From an uncultured Eubacteriales bacterium (GTDB lineage Bacteria > Bacillota > Clostridia > TANB77 > CAG-508): a stretch of DNA of 64,000 nt. A program made the translations under genes and the position numbers. Below the pieces are notes generated by a model. That model did no database searches. It had not been told where the DNA came from and saw nothing but the letters and a program-made list of their open reading frames with translations. Below are positions 1-10,083 of the stretch, piece after piece. The DNA lies in assembly GCA_902787685.1 (NCBI GenBank), contig CADAHH010000001.1, positions 62,001-126,000 on the forward strand, in the 5' to 3' direction. Each line of letters opens with the position of its first letter. Within the stretch, counting starts at the first letter, position 1.

Positions 1-816
1 GAAACAAATTCCTTTTGCTGCAATTATATGCTCTAAAGGTCCTCCTTGAATTCCAGGAAATACTGCCTTATTGATTTTTTTAATTATATCCTCAGAATTT
101 GTAAGTATTAAACCACCTCTTGGTCCTCTTAAAGTTTTATGTGTTGTAGATGTAACAACATCTGCATATGGTATAGGACTTGGATGTACTCCACCTGCAA
201 TTAATCCAGCAACATGAGCCATATCTACCATATAATAAGGCTTTTCACCATTATGCTTTTTAGCATATTCTTCTATAATATCTCTAAATTCTCTATAATC
301 AATTGTTCTTGAATATGAACTTGCTCCAACTATAATCATTTTTGGATTGTGTTCATATAACTTTTCAGTAAAATCTTTTATATCTATAATTCCATTTTCA
401 TCCACACCATATGAAACTATATTATAATCTTGACCTGAAAAGCTCATTTTATGTCCATGTGTTAAATGTCCTCCTGCACCTAAATCCATTCCCATAACTG
501 TATCTCCATGTTGAAGTAAAGCCTTATAAACAGCTTGATTTGCAGAACTTCCACAATGTGGTTGAACATTTGCAAATTTGCAATTAAATAATTTGCATAC
601 ATCTTCTATTGCTTTTGTTTCAATCATATCTATAAATTCACAACCACCATAATATCGTTTTCCAGAATAACCTTCTGCATATTTATTTGTTAATATGCTT
701 CCTGCTGCATCTAAAACTCTTTTACTTGGAAAATTTTCTGATGCAATTAGCTCAACATTGTGGTTTTGTCTTTGTTTTTCTAATTCGATAATTTCTTCAT
801 AACTTTCTTTAATCAT
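1..816 (-). CDS. glyA: serine hydroxymethyltransferase (C-terminus off the window)
   Basis: PLP enzyme that converts serine plus tetrahydrofolate to glycine plus methylene-THF in the cytoplasm. The visible 272 residues start [17 protein letters not shown] and carry the family blocks [35 protein letters not shown] and [14 protein letters not shown], in which Lys227 is the expected PLP lysine. Family length is about 410 residues, so roughly the last third lies beyond base 1. Two ATGs are possible at 822 and 816. The GGGAGG Shine-Dalgarno is one base from the first and 8 from the second, so 816 is chosen. A consensus promoter lies just upstream. Confidence 0.96.
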   Translation of the reverse strand, partial: MIKESYEEIIELEKQRQNHNVELIASENFPSKRVLDAAGSILTNKYAEGYSGKRYYGGCEFIDMIETKAIEDVCKLFNCKFANVQPHCGSSANQAVYKALLQHGDTVMGMDLGAGGHLTHGHKMSFSGQDYNIVSYGVDENGIIDIKDFTEKLYEHNPKMIIVGASSYSRTIDYREFRDIIEEYAKKHNGEKPYYMVDMAHVAGLIAGGVHPSPIPYADVVTSTTHKTLRGPRGGLILTNSEDIIKKINKAVFPGIQGGPLEHIIAAKGICF

Positions 817-848
817 GGACATGTCCTCCCTAATATTTATTTAATATT

Positions 849-877
849 TTTATAACATAGTAAGGTTTAATTGTCAA
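849..877 (-). promoter_or_regulatory. sigma-A promoter of glyA
   Basis: Read on the minus strand this is TTGACA (877-872), a 17-base spacer, then TATAAA (854-849). It lies about 30 bases upstream of the glyA Shine-Dalgarno. Seen directly in sequence; activity is inferred. Confidence 0.75.
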
Positions 878-966
878 TTGATTTAGCTTTTAATTTTGTA
901 TTTTGTTTATAGTTCCATAGCTAAGTATGAATAATTTAATACAAAAATAATTATTTAATAACAAAC

Positions 967-1000
967 AACTCGAACTATCTTAGATTAGATAGCTCGAGTT
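967..1000 (-). terminator. hairpin between the pilin-like gene and glyA
   Basis: Two 14-base arms (AACTCGAACTATCT and its near-perfect complement) around a 6-base loop, followed on the minus strand by a moderately U-rich stretch. It lies 110 bases past the stop of the pilin-like gene and probably ends that transcript. The U-tract is weak, so it could also act only as an RNA-stabilising hairpin. Confidence 0.55.
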
Positions 1001-1109
1001 ATTTTCTACTTAGTGCAAAAATGCAATACCTTTGTATAACGCATGAGACATAAAAATCTATATTTAATTATAGGAAATATAAACCTCCAATTTTCAATCA
1101 ACTTTTAGA

Positions 1110-2529
1110 TTATTTAGCAACAATATTCCAGCCCGAACCGCTCTTTTCTACTGTAAAATCTGATTTTAGACAAACTACAGGTCTGAAAGATGTTGCAGAT
1201 TTATAATCGTTGGAGTGTACGTAATCAATCTGCCCCCCAGCCAAACACATATTATAGTCCCAAATCCCATGATGCCAAGGACAAGCTAACCAGTATGATG
1301 TTCCATGATTCCATGGATTTGACCCATCTGTGTTCCTCGTTAAACCACTATTAATTGTTTTTTCATAACCATCTCTACGTGGAGGATTTAAAGTAACTTT
1401 ATTTGACTCTTCTTGTCTTGCATTATATGATGCTACTAATAATTCTAACGTTGGCCCCCCAATTACATAATCTGCATATTGGGTTGGGTGTGTTTCTGTT
1501 ATTGTATCTTTATATATACTCCATTTTTCTAACGAACTATCTAATAATTTTTGCGTTGCTTTCATATTACTATAAGTTGAAGTATATGTTGCATTTGTTC
1601 CATTATACATTTTATATAGCAATCCACCCGCTATTGCTGGGTATTTGATATTAAATGTATTTCTTGCCTCTTCAGTTGAACTTGCTGTTGGAAAATCTGC
1701 AGTTCCTCCATATTCATCAATTGATAGTGCTTCTGCTGTTAATGTATCTTTCATTATTAAGTATACTCTTTCTTCTCCTGCTGGATCTACCTTTCCATTA
1801 TACAATAATTCCCACTCTTCACTATCTCTATAATTTTTTACTAAATTTTTATATCCTTTTTTTACTGTTACAGTGCAAGAATTTGCCGATACTATTGTTC
1901 CTGCTTCATTTTTTGCAATAATTGTTGCAGTTGATGTTGTTTGTCCACTTTTTACCGCTACTGCTGTTACGTTTCCTTTACTATCTACTGTTGCCACTGT
2001 TTCATCTGAACTTTCCCATATTATTTTTTCATTTGCATTCGATGGTTCTTTTATTATTGTTAGTGTTTCACTATCTTCTTCCTCTAATTCTAATGTTGTT
2101 TTTCCAAAAGAAAACCCTGTTAATGGAATTGGAGTAAATTCTGTTATATTTCCATTATTATCAATTATATATGTTCTATTACTTTTTAGAGTTACTTGTA
2201 TTCCTTCATCTACTAATTCGGAACTATAATTTGCATTTCCAATATTTTCATCTAATTCATCATCTATTTTCTCTTTTGTAATATCCCCATATTTTTCTTT
2301 GCTTATAGCCGATAAAACTGACATTTTCAGCATTTCTTTTTCTTCTGCTATATCTGTTTGTGTTTTAGCATCCCCTGCCTTTGTTAAAATTCCATTATTT
2401 CCTGTAAGCATTGAAATAGATATTCCTGCTAATATAAGCAAGACAATAATTGTTACTACAAGTGCAATTAGTGTAATTCCGCCTGTTCCTTTCTTTAAAA
2501 TATTTTTTAGTCTTATGTTTCTCTTGCAT
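1110..2529 (-). CDS. type IV pilin-like secreted protein with Ig-like domain, needs +1 shift at CGG
   Basis: Probable surface or secreted protein of 472 residues when recoded. Translation from the ATG at 2529 (Shine-Dalgarno GAGAGG) gives MQEKHKTKKYFKERNR, then a zero-frame CGG at 2481-2479. Dropping its C gives GITLIALVVTIIVLLILAG, the classic prepilin cleavage Gly plus hydrophobic helix of Clostridial pilin-like proteins. Without the shift the only start is a TTG inside the helix, which loses the signal. About residues 130-222 form a Big_2 (bacterial Ig-like) domain (TIIKEPSNANEKIIWESSD). The C-terminal half is a globular secreted module ending in SFRPVVCLKSDF. A prepilin peptidase gene in this window, itself recoded, could process it. 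The family is clear; the exact role is unknown. Confidence 0.8.
2479..2481 (-). other. +1 recoding site 1 (pilin-like gene), AGG-C-GGA
   Basis: Zero-frame CGG after AAC AGG. Skipping C2481 reads GGA ATT ACA (Gly-Ile-Thr), the prepilin cleavage glycine. Reading on in frame would give a Cys/Asn-rich stretch that soon stops. Confidence 0.85.
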
Positions 2530-2727
2530 ATTTTTATCCTCTCTTTTTTATTAATTATTTAACTTAATGAAATTAATTTAGTTAAATTTTATAGATAAAT
2601 CAAATATTTGTCAAGTGTATAACAAAAAAAATTTAGTAAATAATATTTTTATAAAAACAGCCAATTGGACTATGTTTGAGAGAATTTGTTGTATCATTAA
2701 GTTAAATAATTAATGAAATTTTTTCAA

Positions 2728-2780
2728 TTGGGGACAGTCCCATTTTGAAAATGGGACAGACCTTGAAGTCTATCCCAAAT
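2728..2780. repeat. GGGGACAGTCCC dispersed palindrome
   Basis: Contains TTGGGGACAGTCCC, CATTTTGAAAATG and GGGACAGACC, an imperfect palindrome. Related fragments occur at about 3752-3774, 7424-7447, 30516-30545, 34913-34945, 54362-54382 and 55853-55897, all at gene borders. Such GGGACRGTCC-type repeats are known from many Clostridial genomes; their function is not established. Confidence 0.7.
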
Positions 2781-2818
2781 AAAAAATTAAATTAATAAAA
2801 ATTTTAAAACTAATTGTT

Positions 2819-3003
2819 TTACCTTTCAATATATTCCATTAACATCTCATATTCTTCTTTAGTTGTATAATGGAAATCGTCACTTTTAGTTTTTACCATT
2901 TTTTCAAACTCAACATATGGAATATATTTAACATATGAAACCTCACCATCATTAAAAATATAGTCGCTTTCAACTTTGTTTGTTATATATACAATAATAT
3001 TTC
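2819..3003 (-). pseudogene. C-terminal gene remnant
   Basis: An open stretch of about 60 codons ending at TAA 2821-2819 reads like protein (VYITNKVESDYIFNDG ... YTTKEEYEMLMEYIER) but has no start codon or ribosome site. A TAG closes the frame upstream. It has no CGG, so the recoding described elsewhere cannot rescue it. I do not recognise the family. The rest of the 2530-3029 gap holds only the GGGGAC-type palindrome and AT-rich DNA. Confidence 0.4.
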
Positions 3004-3029
3004 TATTATACTATCAATGTATTTAAAGA

Positions 3030-3731
3030 TTAATTTTTCACCCTATATTTTAGCAAAAACTCTTTATCTTCATTACTTACTCTATAACTATCTCGACATT
3101 TAGATATTGTTTTATTTATTGTAAAGTCATTTAATTTATGATTTTCTAGGTATTTTAAAGTTTGGTTTCTGTTTTTTATAATCAACTCACACATAAGCCA
3201 TGCTACAGCCATATTTACATAGTATTTTTCTTCATTTTGTAAAGAATCTATAATATCAAAAATCTCTGTTAAATCATCATTTTCTGTATAATTAAAAAGT
3301 ATTCTTACTCCAATTCTTCTAATAAATTCTTGTTTACTCTTTAAAAACTCTTTTGCAAGATCTAAATACTCTTTTTCTTGTTTTTTAACATTAAATTTTA
3401 AAATATCAACTGTTGCCCAATTATCTATTTTAAGTTTTGAAATATAATGTTTCTTGGTTTTTAAATCCCTTATATTATTTATTAAAACTGCATTTGTAAT
3501 TGTATTTTCAAAATATTGGTTATTAAATGCATCTAAATATGACATAAAATTTCCTTTATGAATTTGATTTGCAATTTTTCTAAGTTCTGGTATTGGTATA
3601 GCAAGAACTTGCATTTTTGTATTAATAGTTCTAATAGTAAAATCTATTTTTTCAGGTCTTTGTATACTTTCAAGGTATGTATTAAATTCTTCTATATCTT
3701 TACTATTCCATTTTTCTTTTATTAATTCCAT
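3030..3731 (-). CDS. AlkD-like DNA alkylation repair protein
   Basis: 233-residue all-helical HEAT-like protein of the AlkD / DNA alkylation repair family, which recognises alkylated bases. Family blocks seen are DNWATVDILKF, the RRIGVRILFNY helix and YYVNMAVAWLMCELI near the C-terminus. The start at 3731 (MELIKEKWNS) follows AGAGGAAAAA. A longer reading frame exists upstream, but its extra 14 residues are encoded by a dispersed GGGGACGGTTC repeat and begin with GTG, so they are rejected. It stands alone between the pilin-like gene and the ABC exporter. Confidence 0.85.
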   Translation of the reverse strand: MELIKEKWNSKDIEEFNTYLESIQRPEKIDFTIRTINTKMQVLAIPIPELRKIANQIHKGNFMSYLDAFNNQYFENTITNAVLINNIRDLKTKKHYISKLKIDNWATVDILKFNVKKQEKEYLDLAKEFLKSKQEFIRRIGVRILFNYTENDDLTEIFDIIDSLQNEEKYYVNMAVAWLMCELIIKNRNQTLKYLENHKLNDFTINKTISKCRDSYRVSNEDKEFLLKYRVKN

Positions 3732-3859
3732 TTTTTCCTCTTTTCTGCCATTGGGGACGGTTCTTTTTGGCACATGTTTTATTAAAAAATAAACTAAAAA
3801 ATATGATATAATTTTTTATATTATATCATATTTTTTCTCTTTGTCCACATTTATTTTTG

Positions 3860-3921
3860 TGTCAAAAATCTCCGGTACCTGTGACAAAAAAATAGCCAAA
3901 AATCTCCGGTACCTGTGACAC
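3860..3921. repeat. doubled TCTCCGGTACCTGTGACA repeat
   Basis: Two copies of a roughly 26-base unit with core TCTCCGGTACCTGTGAC, separated by about 9 bases; the second begins with GCCAAAAATC. The same two-unit arrangement, including the GCC start of the second unit, is found inside the rimO coding region at 50810-50872. Here it is intergenic, after the ABC permease gene. Confidence 0.85.
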
Positions 3922-3927
3922 AAAAAA

Positions 3928-4722
3928 TTATATTTTTGCTACCATCAAATTACTTGATGAATATCTTTTTAATCCTTTATAAAAAATTACAAAAGCAAAA
4001 ATTGTGATACAAATTGTAAATGCAATTACTCCTAAAAGATAAAACAAATTAAATTTTGTTAATACCCAAACTGGTATATATGTTGTTATTCCAATTGGTA
4101 TTATAGTGAATAATAATATTTTAACAATTCCTTTAAATATTCCATCTGGATAAGTTGCAAAATATATCATGAAATTATTTCCAGTTTCAGCAATCATGTC
4201 TGATTTTGAAATATAGAAGCTTAAGCTTCCAAGTATAATTGCAATATCAACCATAATTATTCCACCTGAAATTACAAAAAATGTATATAATATAAATTTA
4301 CTAATAGTAATACCACTTAGGAATATTACTATATAACCATATATTAAATCTCCTAAAGCAGAAGGAGAAACATCAGATGTAATACATGAAATTAGCACAT
4401 TTTTTGGCTGTACTAAATATGCATCTAATTTTCCATTTGTAATTGTATCTGATAAAGAATATGCTTTTTTAAAAAAGAAATGTGCAAATCCAAAAGTTCC
4501 ACTAGCTATCGCCCATAACATAAGAACTTGATTAAAAGTATATCCTCCAACATTTTCACGTAGTGAAAATAATACAACCCATTGAATTATAAAAAATGAA
4601 TTATTTAAAATCATAAATATGATATTACTTAAGAATGTTACTTTGTTTAGCATTTCTCTCATTACAGCATACTTAAATGACAGTATCATTACTTTTATTT
4701 GATTTTTAACCTCCATTAACAT
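3928..4722 (-). CDS. ABC-2 type exporter permease, second subunit
   Basis: 264-residue membrane protein with about six hydrophobic helices, resembling the COG4587/COG3694 permease pair of ABC-2 exporters. It overlaps the end of the first permease gene by 17 bases, indicating translational coupling. With the neighbouring permease and the ATPase it should form one heterodimeric exporter. The substrate is not evident from sequence. Confidence 0.8.
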   Translation of the reverse strand: MLMEVKNQIKVMILSFKYAVMREMLNKVTFLSNIIFMILNNSFFIIQWVVLFSLRENVGGYTFNQVLMLWAIASGTFGFAHFFFKKAYSLSDTITNGKLDAYLVQPKNVLISCITSDVSPSALGDLIYGYIVIFLSGITISKFILYTFFVISGGIIMVDIAIILGSLSFYISKSDMIAETGNNFMIYFATYPDGIFKGIVKILLFTIIPIGITTYIPVWVLTKFNLFYLLGVIAFTICITIFAFVIFYKGLKRYSSSNLMVAKI

Positions 4723-5497
4723 TAATTCTTTTCACCCCTTTGTTATACATTAACATACACAACTTATAAACTACAAATAAATATATAATTTGTGCAACTA
4801 GAATATTTAATGCTGTTTTTATTTCAAAATCTACAAATAATTTTGCAGGTCCATAACTTACAACATATATTGGACTAAGTTTTGCAATTTTTTGTACTGC
4901 CGTAGGAAAGAATTCAATAGGAAAGATTGTCCCTAGAATTAAAACAGCTTTCCCATATACCCAATGTAAAGGATTTGAGTCTTCAATTATAAATGATAAT
5001 AATCCAATTAGTATACTGCATAAGGTTTGTATAGTTATTGCTAAAATTAATGATATTACAACTATTACAAGTTGTATAATATTTAAGTTTGGTATTTCTC
5101 CTAGAAATAAATAACCAACCATTCCTCCTAAAACAATAAATATGAAAAATTTTATTGTTCCTTCACCTAAATGAGAAAATAATCTATATCCAACATAACT
5201 ATATGGTTTATTCATATTATAAGATATGTTTCCGCTTTTAACATCATCAGAGATTAACCTACATAGTTTTCTTCCACCAACAACAACCCAAATTACTTCT
5301 GTAATTACAATATACCATATCATTTGGCATTTTGAATATCCATTAATTAGTTCTTCCGGATTGCTATAAATATAATCCCATAAGTTGAAAAATATAAAAA
5401 TATGCATAAAATAGCCCAAAAAGTTTAGTAAATTATTTTCAATATACTGTAGTGACGACATTATTTCGGATTTATATATAAATAAGTATTTTTTCAT
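4706..5497 (-). CDS. ABC-2 type exporter permease, first subunit
   Basis: 263-residue polytopic membrane protein starting MKKYLFIYKSEIMSSLQ, with six predicted membrane segments. It resembles the COG4587/COG3694 ABC-2 permeases that always occur beside a COG4586 ATPase. It sits 45 bases after the ATPase gene and overlaps the second permease, so the three genes form an operon. Substrate unknown. Confidence 0.8.
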   Translation of the reverse strand: MKKYLFIYKSEIMSSLQYIENNLLNFLGYFMHIFIFFNLWDYIYSNPEELINGYSKCQMIWYIVITEVIWVVVGGRKLCRLISDDVKSGNISYNMNKPYSYVGYRLFSHLGEGTIKFFIFIVLGGMVGYLFLGEIPNLNIIQLVIVVISLILAITIQTLCSILIGLLSFIIEDSNPLHWVYGKAVLILGTIFPIEFFPTAVQKIAKLSPIYVVSYGPAKLFVDFEIKTALNILVAQIIYLFVVYKLCMLMYNKGVKRINVNGG

Positions 5498-5542
5498 CCT
5501 ATTCTCCTTTCATATAATTTTTTTCAATTTGCTTCTCACTTC

Positions 5543-6538
5543 TTATTTCTTCAATTTTTCAACTTTATTGTCCTTATAAATCTCACTAATAATTTGCTCT
5601 AATGGTGTATTAGAAATATTTATGTCAATAATATTTTCAGGATCAATCAATTTTAATACATCAGATAGATTTTTCTTTCTTGTATCAATTTCTAGTTTTA
5701 AGTTTGTTTCTTTTTCTTTTAAAATTGTAATTCCATCTTCATCATTGAAATCAATTTTTTCTTTAGATTTTACTTCTACAATTTTTTTATTTAAATAGTG
5801 ATATTTCAAATTGTTCATAGTATCATCCATTACAATTCTACCGTTATTTACAATTATGACTCTTTTACATAATTTTTCAATATCTAACACATCATGGCTT
5901 GTTAAAAAAATTGTAGTATTATATTCCTTGTTCATCTTTTTTATTAATTTTCTTATATTTTCTTTTACAACAGGGTCTAATCCAATAGTTGGCTCATCTA
6001 AAAATAATATTTTTGGATTATGTATTAAACTTGCCACTATTTCCGAGCGTATTCTTTGACCTAAACTTAAATTTCTTACAGGTGTATTTATAAAGCTTTC
6101 CATTTCAAAAAGATTTGATAATTCTTCAATTCTCTTTTCTGCTTCTTTTTCTGGAATATCATAAATTGCAGCAAAAAATTTAAAATTATCCATTGGAGTT
6201 AAATGCATCCAAAGCTGTTCTTTTTGTCCAAATACAGTTCCTATTTTATATGCTAATTTCTTTCTATCTTTACTTGGATCTAGATTTAGTACTTTTATCT
6301 CTCCTTCATTTCTATATAAAATACCTGTTAACATTTTAATTGTTGTACTTTTTCCTGCACCATTTGGTCCAATAAATGCTATCATTTCTCCTTCTTCAAC
6401 ATCAAAGCTAATATTATTAACAGCTTTGATTATTTTATATTTTGGATGAATAATAGATTTTAAACTTCCTTTAAACCCTTTTTCTTTAATTTTCACTTTA
6501 AAACTTTTACTTAAATTTTTTACTTCTATTACTTTCAT
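5543..6538 (-). CDS. ABC exporter ATPase (COG4586-like)
   Basis: 331-residue nucleotide-binding subunit that powers the two permeases after it. Walker A is GPNGAGKST (about residues 57-65), the signature is LSLGQR (about 157-162), and Walker B ILFLDEP is followed by the H-loop LTSHD. The N-terminal extension before the ATPase core (SFKVKIKEKGFKGSLKS) and the C-terminal regulatory tail of about 90 residues are typical of this subfamily. It is the first gene of the three-gene transporter operon. Confidence 0.9.
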   Translation of the reverse strand: MKVIEVKNLSKSFKVKIKEKGFKGSLKSIIHPKYKIIKAVNNISFDVEEGEMIAFIGPNGAGKSTTIKMLTGILYRNEGEIKVLNLDPSKDRKKLAYKIGTVFGQKEQLWMHLTPMDNFKFFAAIYDIPEKEAEKRIEELSNLFEMESFINTPVRNLSLGQRIRSEIVASLIHNPKILFLDEPTIGLDPVVKENIRKLIKKMNKEYNTTIFLTSHDVLDIEKLCKRVIIVNNGRIVMDDTMNNLKYHYLNKKIVEVKSKEKIDFNDEDGITILKEKETNLKLEIDTRKKNLSDVLKLIDPENIIDINISNTPLEQIISEIYKDNKVEKLKK

Positions 6539-6785
6539 TTTTAATCACACTCTCTTTCTATTTCTTGTAAATTACAAAATCTAAAAAAAGCCTCACAAAA
6601 GAATCATTTAAGACTCCTCTGTAAGACTATAATATAAATCTACTCCAAAGTGTAAATAACTATTTCTATTTTTAGTTATCCTATATCGCTCGAATTTTCT
6701 TAGATATACTCTTAAAGCATTATTTATTTTATCACAATAATATATCCTTTGTCAATAGTTTTATGTAAAGTTGCTGTTTGACATA

Positions 6786-6916
6786 GCTAGATAATGGTTT
6801 ACATTAGAAAAGTAAAAGATTAGAAATGATATCACTTCGTATTGAGCCGAGAAACTTTGAAGATTATTTATATATCACTATTTCTTATATACCATTCCAT
6901 GTAAACGATTATCCAG
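6786..6916. repeat. inverted repeat in the dtd upstream region
   Basis: Arms 6787-6804 and 6899-6916 match at 16 of 18 bases as an inverted repeat (CTAGATAATGGTTTACAT against CTGGATAATCGTTTACAT) with about 94 bases between. No reading frame is seen inside. The rest of the 6539-6976 gap is AT-rich and otherwise featureless except for the dtd promoter. Confidence 0.55.
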
Positions 6917-6921
6917 TAACC

Positions 6922-6950
6922 TTGACATATCTCATTATTTTTGTTATAAA
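6922..6950 (+). promoter_or_regulatory. sigma-A promoter of dtd
   Basis: TTGACA at 6922-6927, 17-base spacer, TATAAA at 6945-6950. Transcription would start near 6957, which rules out the upstream in-frame start at 6950 for dtd. Confidence 0.8.
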
Positions 6951-6976
6951 TGTCAAAAACGAAAGGATATGATATT

Positions 6977-7417
6977 ATGAAACTAGTTATACAAAGAGTT
7001 AAAAATGCCAGTGTTGTTGTTGATAAAAAAACAGTTGGAAAGATTGGAAATGGTTTTTTGGTTTTTCTTGGAATAAAAACATCTGATACTATACAAGATG
7101 CAGATTATTTAGTAAGAAAACTTATTAATTTAAGAATATTTACTGATGAAAATGATAAAATGAATTTAGCTTTAAAAGATGTTAATGGCGAACTTTTAAT
7201 AATTTCTCAATTCACACTTTATGGTGATTGTAAAAAAAGTGGTAATAGACCATCTTTTTCGGATGCTGCAAAACCTGAAATTGCAATTCCTTTATATGAA
7301 TACTTTGTTAATGAATGTAAAAAACAAATTTCAATTGTTGAAACTGGAATTTTTGGTGCTGATATGAAAGTTAATCTTTTAAATGATGGACCGGTTACTA
7401 TTATTATTGAATCATAA
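6977..7417 (+). CDS. dtd: D-aminoacyl-tRNA deacylase
   Basis: 146-residue editing enzyme that hydrolyses D-amino acids from mischarged tRNA. It begins [16 protein letters not shown] and carries the DTD hallmarks SQFTLYGDC (about residues 78-86) and the NDGPVTI block near the C-terminus. Start 6977 has AAAGGA 9 bases upstream and lies after the -10 element. It is the only clear plus-strand gene in the window, converging on ftsZ across a shared terminator. Confidence 0.95.
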   Translation: MKLVIQRVKNASVVVDKKTVGKIGNGFLVFLGIKTSDTIQDADYLVRKLINLRIFTDENDKMNLALKDVNGELLIISQFTLYGDCKKSGNRPSFSDAAKPEIAIPLYEYFVNECKKQISIVETGIFGADMKVNLLNDGPVTIIIES

Positions 7418-7453
7418 TAATGTGCAAAAAGGACCCGGTCCCAATTTACCAAT

Positions 7454-7479
7454 AAAAAAAGACCTTCTGGTCTTTTTTT
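7454..7479. terminator. bidirectional terminator between dtd and ftsZ
   Basis: A-run, GACC, TTCT loop, GGTC, T-run: a short hairpin flanked by A and T tracts, so it can terminate both converging genes. It overlaps the last bases of ftsZ. Confidence 0.8.
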
Positions 7480-8620
7480 ATATATTTTTTGCTTTGTTTT
7501 TTCTTAAAAATGAAGGTATGTCAAGATCATTTGATGATGAATTTAAATCTTGATTTGATGGAATTGAGCTTGTCTTTTTCTCCCATGGTTTTGAATTTGA
7601 ACTAACTCCAAATCCACCTATTTTATCAAATCCTGGTGTTTTTATTTGATCTTGGTCTTCAAAACCTGTTGCTATTACAGTAATTTTAATCTCGTCAGAC
7701 ATATTTGGATCAATTACAGTACCAAAGATAATATTAGCTTCAGGATCAACACTGCGTTGAATTAACTCTGCTGCAGTATTTACTTCTTGTAATCCCAAGT
7801 CTTCTCCACCTGTAATATTTATAATTACTCCTCTTGCACCTTCAATAGATGTTTCTAGTAAAGGACTTTGAATAGCTTCTTTTGCAGCATCTTCAGCTTT
7901 ATTTTCTCCAGATGCATGTCCTGTACCCATATGTGCCATACCAGTATTTAGCATTATTGTTTTAACATCTGCAAAGTCTAGGTTAACTGTTCCTGTAACA
8001 GTAATTAAATCAGAAATACCTTGTACACCTTGTCTTAAAACATCATCAGCCATTAAAAATGCTTCTGCCATTGATGTTTTTCTATCAATTATTTGTAATA
8101 ATTTATCATTAGGTATAACTATTAATGTATCAACTTTTGATTTTAAAGCTTCTATTCCTCTTTCAGCTTGAGCTAAACGTTTTTTACCTTCAAATGTAAA
8201 TGGTTTTGTAACAACGCCTATTGTTAATATTCCCATTTCTTTAGCTAAACCTGCAACAATTGGTGCAGCACCGGTTCCTGTTCCTCCACCCATTCCGCAA
8301 GTAACAAATACCATATCTGCTCCTCTTAGAACTTCAGATAATTCTGTTTTGCTTTCTTCAGCTGATTGTGCTCCGATATCAGGATTTGCTCCAGCACCTA
8401 ATCCTCTAGTTATTTTTTCTCCTATCTGAATTTTTGTAGATGCTTTTGATTTTGCTAATGCTTGTCTATCAGTATTTACTGCAATAAATTCAACTGATTT
8501 AATTCCTAAGTCTAACATTCTATTTACAGCATTATTTCCAGCTCCACCTACTCCTATTACCTTTATTGTAGCATTTCCATCCATCATTGTTAAATTACTG
8601 TTATCTTCATATTCCATCAT
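7478..8620 (-). CDS. ftsZ: cell division GTPase FtsZ
   Basis: 380-residue tubulin homologue that forms the Z-ring. The G-box GGGTGTG lies at residues 111-117, the N-terminal nucleotide-binding [15 protein letters not shown] at about 21-35, and the T7-loop NLDFADV in the second half. The C-terminal peptide DIPSFLR, which docks FtsA/SepF, is present 14 residues from the end after a Ser/Asn-rich linker. It follows ftsA with a 117-base gap, the normal Bacillota arrangement. Confidence 0.97.
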   Translation of the reverse strand: MMEYEDNSNLTMMDGNATIKVIGVGGAGNNAVNRMLDLGIKSVEFIAVNTDRQALAKSKASTKIQIGEKITRGLGAGANPDIGAQSAEESKTELSEVLRGADMVFVTCGMGGGTGTGAAPIVAGLAKEMGILTIGVVTKPFTFEGKKRLAQAERGIEALKSKVDTLIVIPNDKLLQIIDRKTSMAEAFLMADDVLRQGVQGISDLITVTGTVNLDFADVKTIMLNTGMAHMGTGHASGENKAEDAAKEAIQSPLLETSIEGARGVIINITGGEDLGLQEVNTAAELIQRSVDPEANIIFGTVIDPNMSDEIKITVIATGFEDQDQIKTPGFDKIGGFGVSSNSKPWEKKTSSIPSNQDLNSSSNDLDIPSFLRKNKAKNI

Positions 8621-8737
8621 AATTTTTAACTCCTTTTCTTTTATTAATTATTATTCCTTCTTTACTATTCAGAATAAATCCATTATTTTCCTTTTAATAA
8701 CTTTTATGTGGGATGTGTGATTTTTCACTTCTATCTT

Positions 8738-9968
8738 CTATGAATAAAAAAACTCTTTTACTCTTGAAAGTAATTCTTTTAAGAAACTTTCTTTTGAATT
8801 TGTGTCAATTTTGCTAGATACAGATTTTGCAAATGGTCTTTGAGCTATATATCTAATTAATGCATAACAGGTTCTATATTCTGGCTTTACAGTACTAACA
8901 GCTCTACCTGTAGAAATCTTTACAGGAATATTAAGTACAATTTTACCTGCTACATCACTTTTATTTATGTTTATTATACCTTGACCTGTAAGTATAACAT
9001 TATTAATTCTTGACTTTAATCCTTGATTTGTAATGTCTTTATTGATAATAGAAAAAATTTCTTCTATCCTAGCTTCCATGATTTCAATTAGCTCTGAGCT
9101 TTTAATTATTTTGTTTTTACTATCATCCTTACAAGTATTTAATACAATTTCATTGTCATTATCAATAAAAGATTTTAGAGCTAGACCATATTGACGTTTA
9201 AGTTTTTCCGCTTCTTCTTCAGAGATATTTAATACAAGTGCTATATCTCTTGTAATATTATCTCCGTCCAAGCGGAATAGTATTTGTATATTTGAAAACA
9301 TTACCTTCAAATATACCAATATCAGTGTTTTCTGCTCCTATGTCTAATAACATAACATTATCAAATAATTCATTTTTGTCAAGAACAAGATTTCTTTCTG
9401 CTAATGTGATTGGAATAATACCATCTATCTCAATTCCTGCTTTTTTGAAAATATTAGATAATTGTCGTATGTATTCTTTTTCTGCTAATATTACTTGTGC
9501 ATTAACTGTAAATGATGATGCAAGGTTACCAACTGGATCTGATACAACCTTTCCATTATCTAATACAATTTGATTAACATCAACATCTATTAAAACTTGA
9601 TTGTCAGGTATCTCAATATCTTTGACTTGCATAATTGCATTTTGTACATCTTTTTGAGTTATTCCGACAAATTTATCTTTGACTTCTTTTAAAATACTAT
9701 TTTGAACTATTGTTATATATTTACCTGGAATAGTTACATAAGCCGAGTTTATCTTTAATTCAGTTTCTTCTTCTGCTTGCTTGATAGTTTTTGAAATACT
9801 TAAACTGATTTCATCTTCATTAACTATCTTGCCTTTTTTTAATCCATTACATTTATGTGAGGTACAACATATTGTTTCAATTTGACCAAAATTGTTTACT
9901 TCGCCAGCACCTAAACAAACCTTGGTTGTTCCAATGTCTATCCCCACAATAATATCACCTATTGCCAA
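8738..9968 (-). CDS. ftsA: cell division protein FtsA, needs +1 shift at CGG
   Basis: Actin-like membrane anchor of the Z-ring. Residues 1-234 start at 9968 (MAIGDIIVGIDIGTTKVCLG, phosphate-1 motif) and run through LLDIGAENTDIGIF to NTIPLG. A zero-frame CGG at 9266-9264 follows and then a stop two codons later. Skipping the C gives the FtsA-typical IPLGGDNITRDIAL, and the frame then runs to 8738, for 409 residues in all, normal for the family. The C-terminal part holds NNVILTGQG and ends in RVKEFFYS, an amphipathic membrane helix. FtsA is normally essential, so a true null is unlikely. Confidence 0.9.
9264..9266 (-). other. +1 recoding site 2 (ftsA), GGA-C-GGA
   Basis: Zero-frame CGG after CTT GGA. 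Skipping C9266 reads GGA GAT AAT, restoring the conserved Gly-Gly-Asp of FtsA. Zero-frame reading ends at TAA two codons later. Confidence 0.88.
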
Positions 9969-10055
9969 GATAATTCCTCCATATATTTATTTTTTTTACA
10001 TGTTTATATATATATTACATTTTTTTTCAAATGTCAATAGAATTTGTTATAATTT

Positions 10056-10083
10056 TGTAATATTTTTGTAATATTTTTGTAAT
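10056..10083 (+). promoter_or_regulatory. triple TGTAAT box upstream of ftsA
   Basis: TGTAAT occurs at 10056, 10067 and 10078, exactly 11 bases apart. TGTWAH-N5-TGTWAH is the published WalR/YycF consensus, and WalR is reported to act on ftsAZ in B. subtilis. The box is written on the strand opposite to ftsA, about 90 bases before its start. PhoB/OmpR relatives bind similar sites. The remaining 9969-10284 gap is AT-rich and holds one short palindrome. Confidence 0.5.

Noticed and set aside
1110..2441. TTG at 2441 as start of the pilin-like gene
   Set aside because: It lies inside the hydrophobic helix and removes the prepilin signal; an ATG with a ribosome site lies upstream and connects through the CGG.
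1403..2562. Plus-strand open frames opposite the pilin-like gene
   Set aside because: Low-complexity Leu/Ser/Phe-rich shadows of an AT-rich minus-strand gene without ribosome sites. The same holds for plus-strand frames opposite the other minus-strand genes.
6044..6046. A CGG triplet near 6044 in the ABC ATPase gene as a possible ordinary Arg codon
   Set aside because: Local translation (CGC TCG GAA) shows that CGG spans two codons; it is not in the reading phase.
8738..9968. ftsA as two separate genes or a pseudogene
   Set aside because: The break is one base at an in-phase CGG, both halves are conserved and the joint matches the family consensus. The same pattern recurs at seven other sites, so a shared decoding event explains it better.
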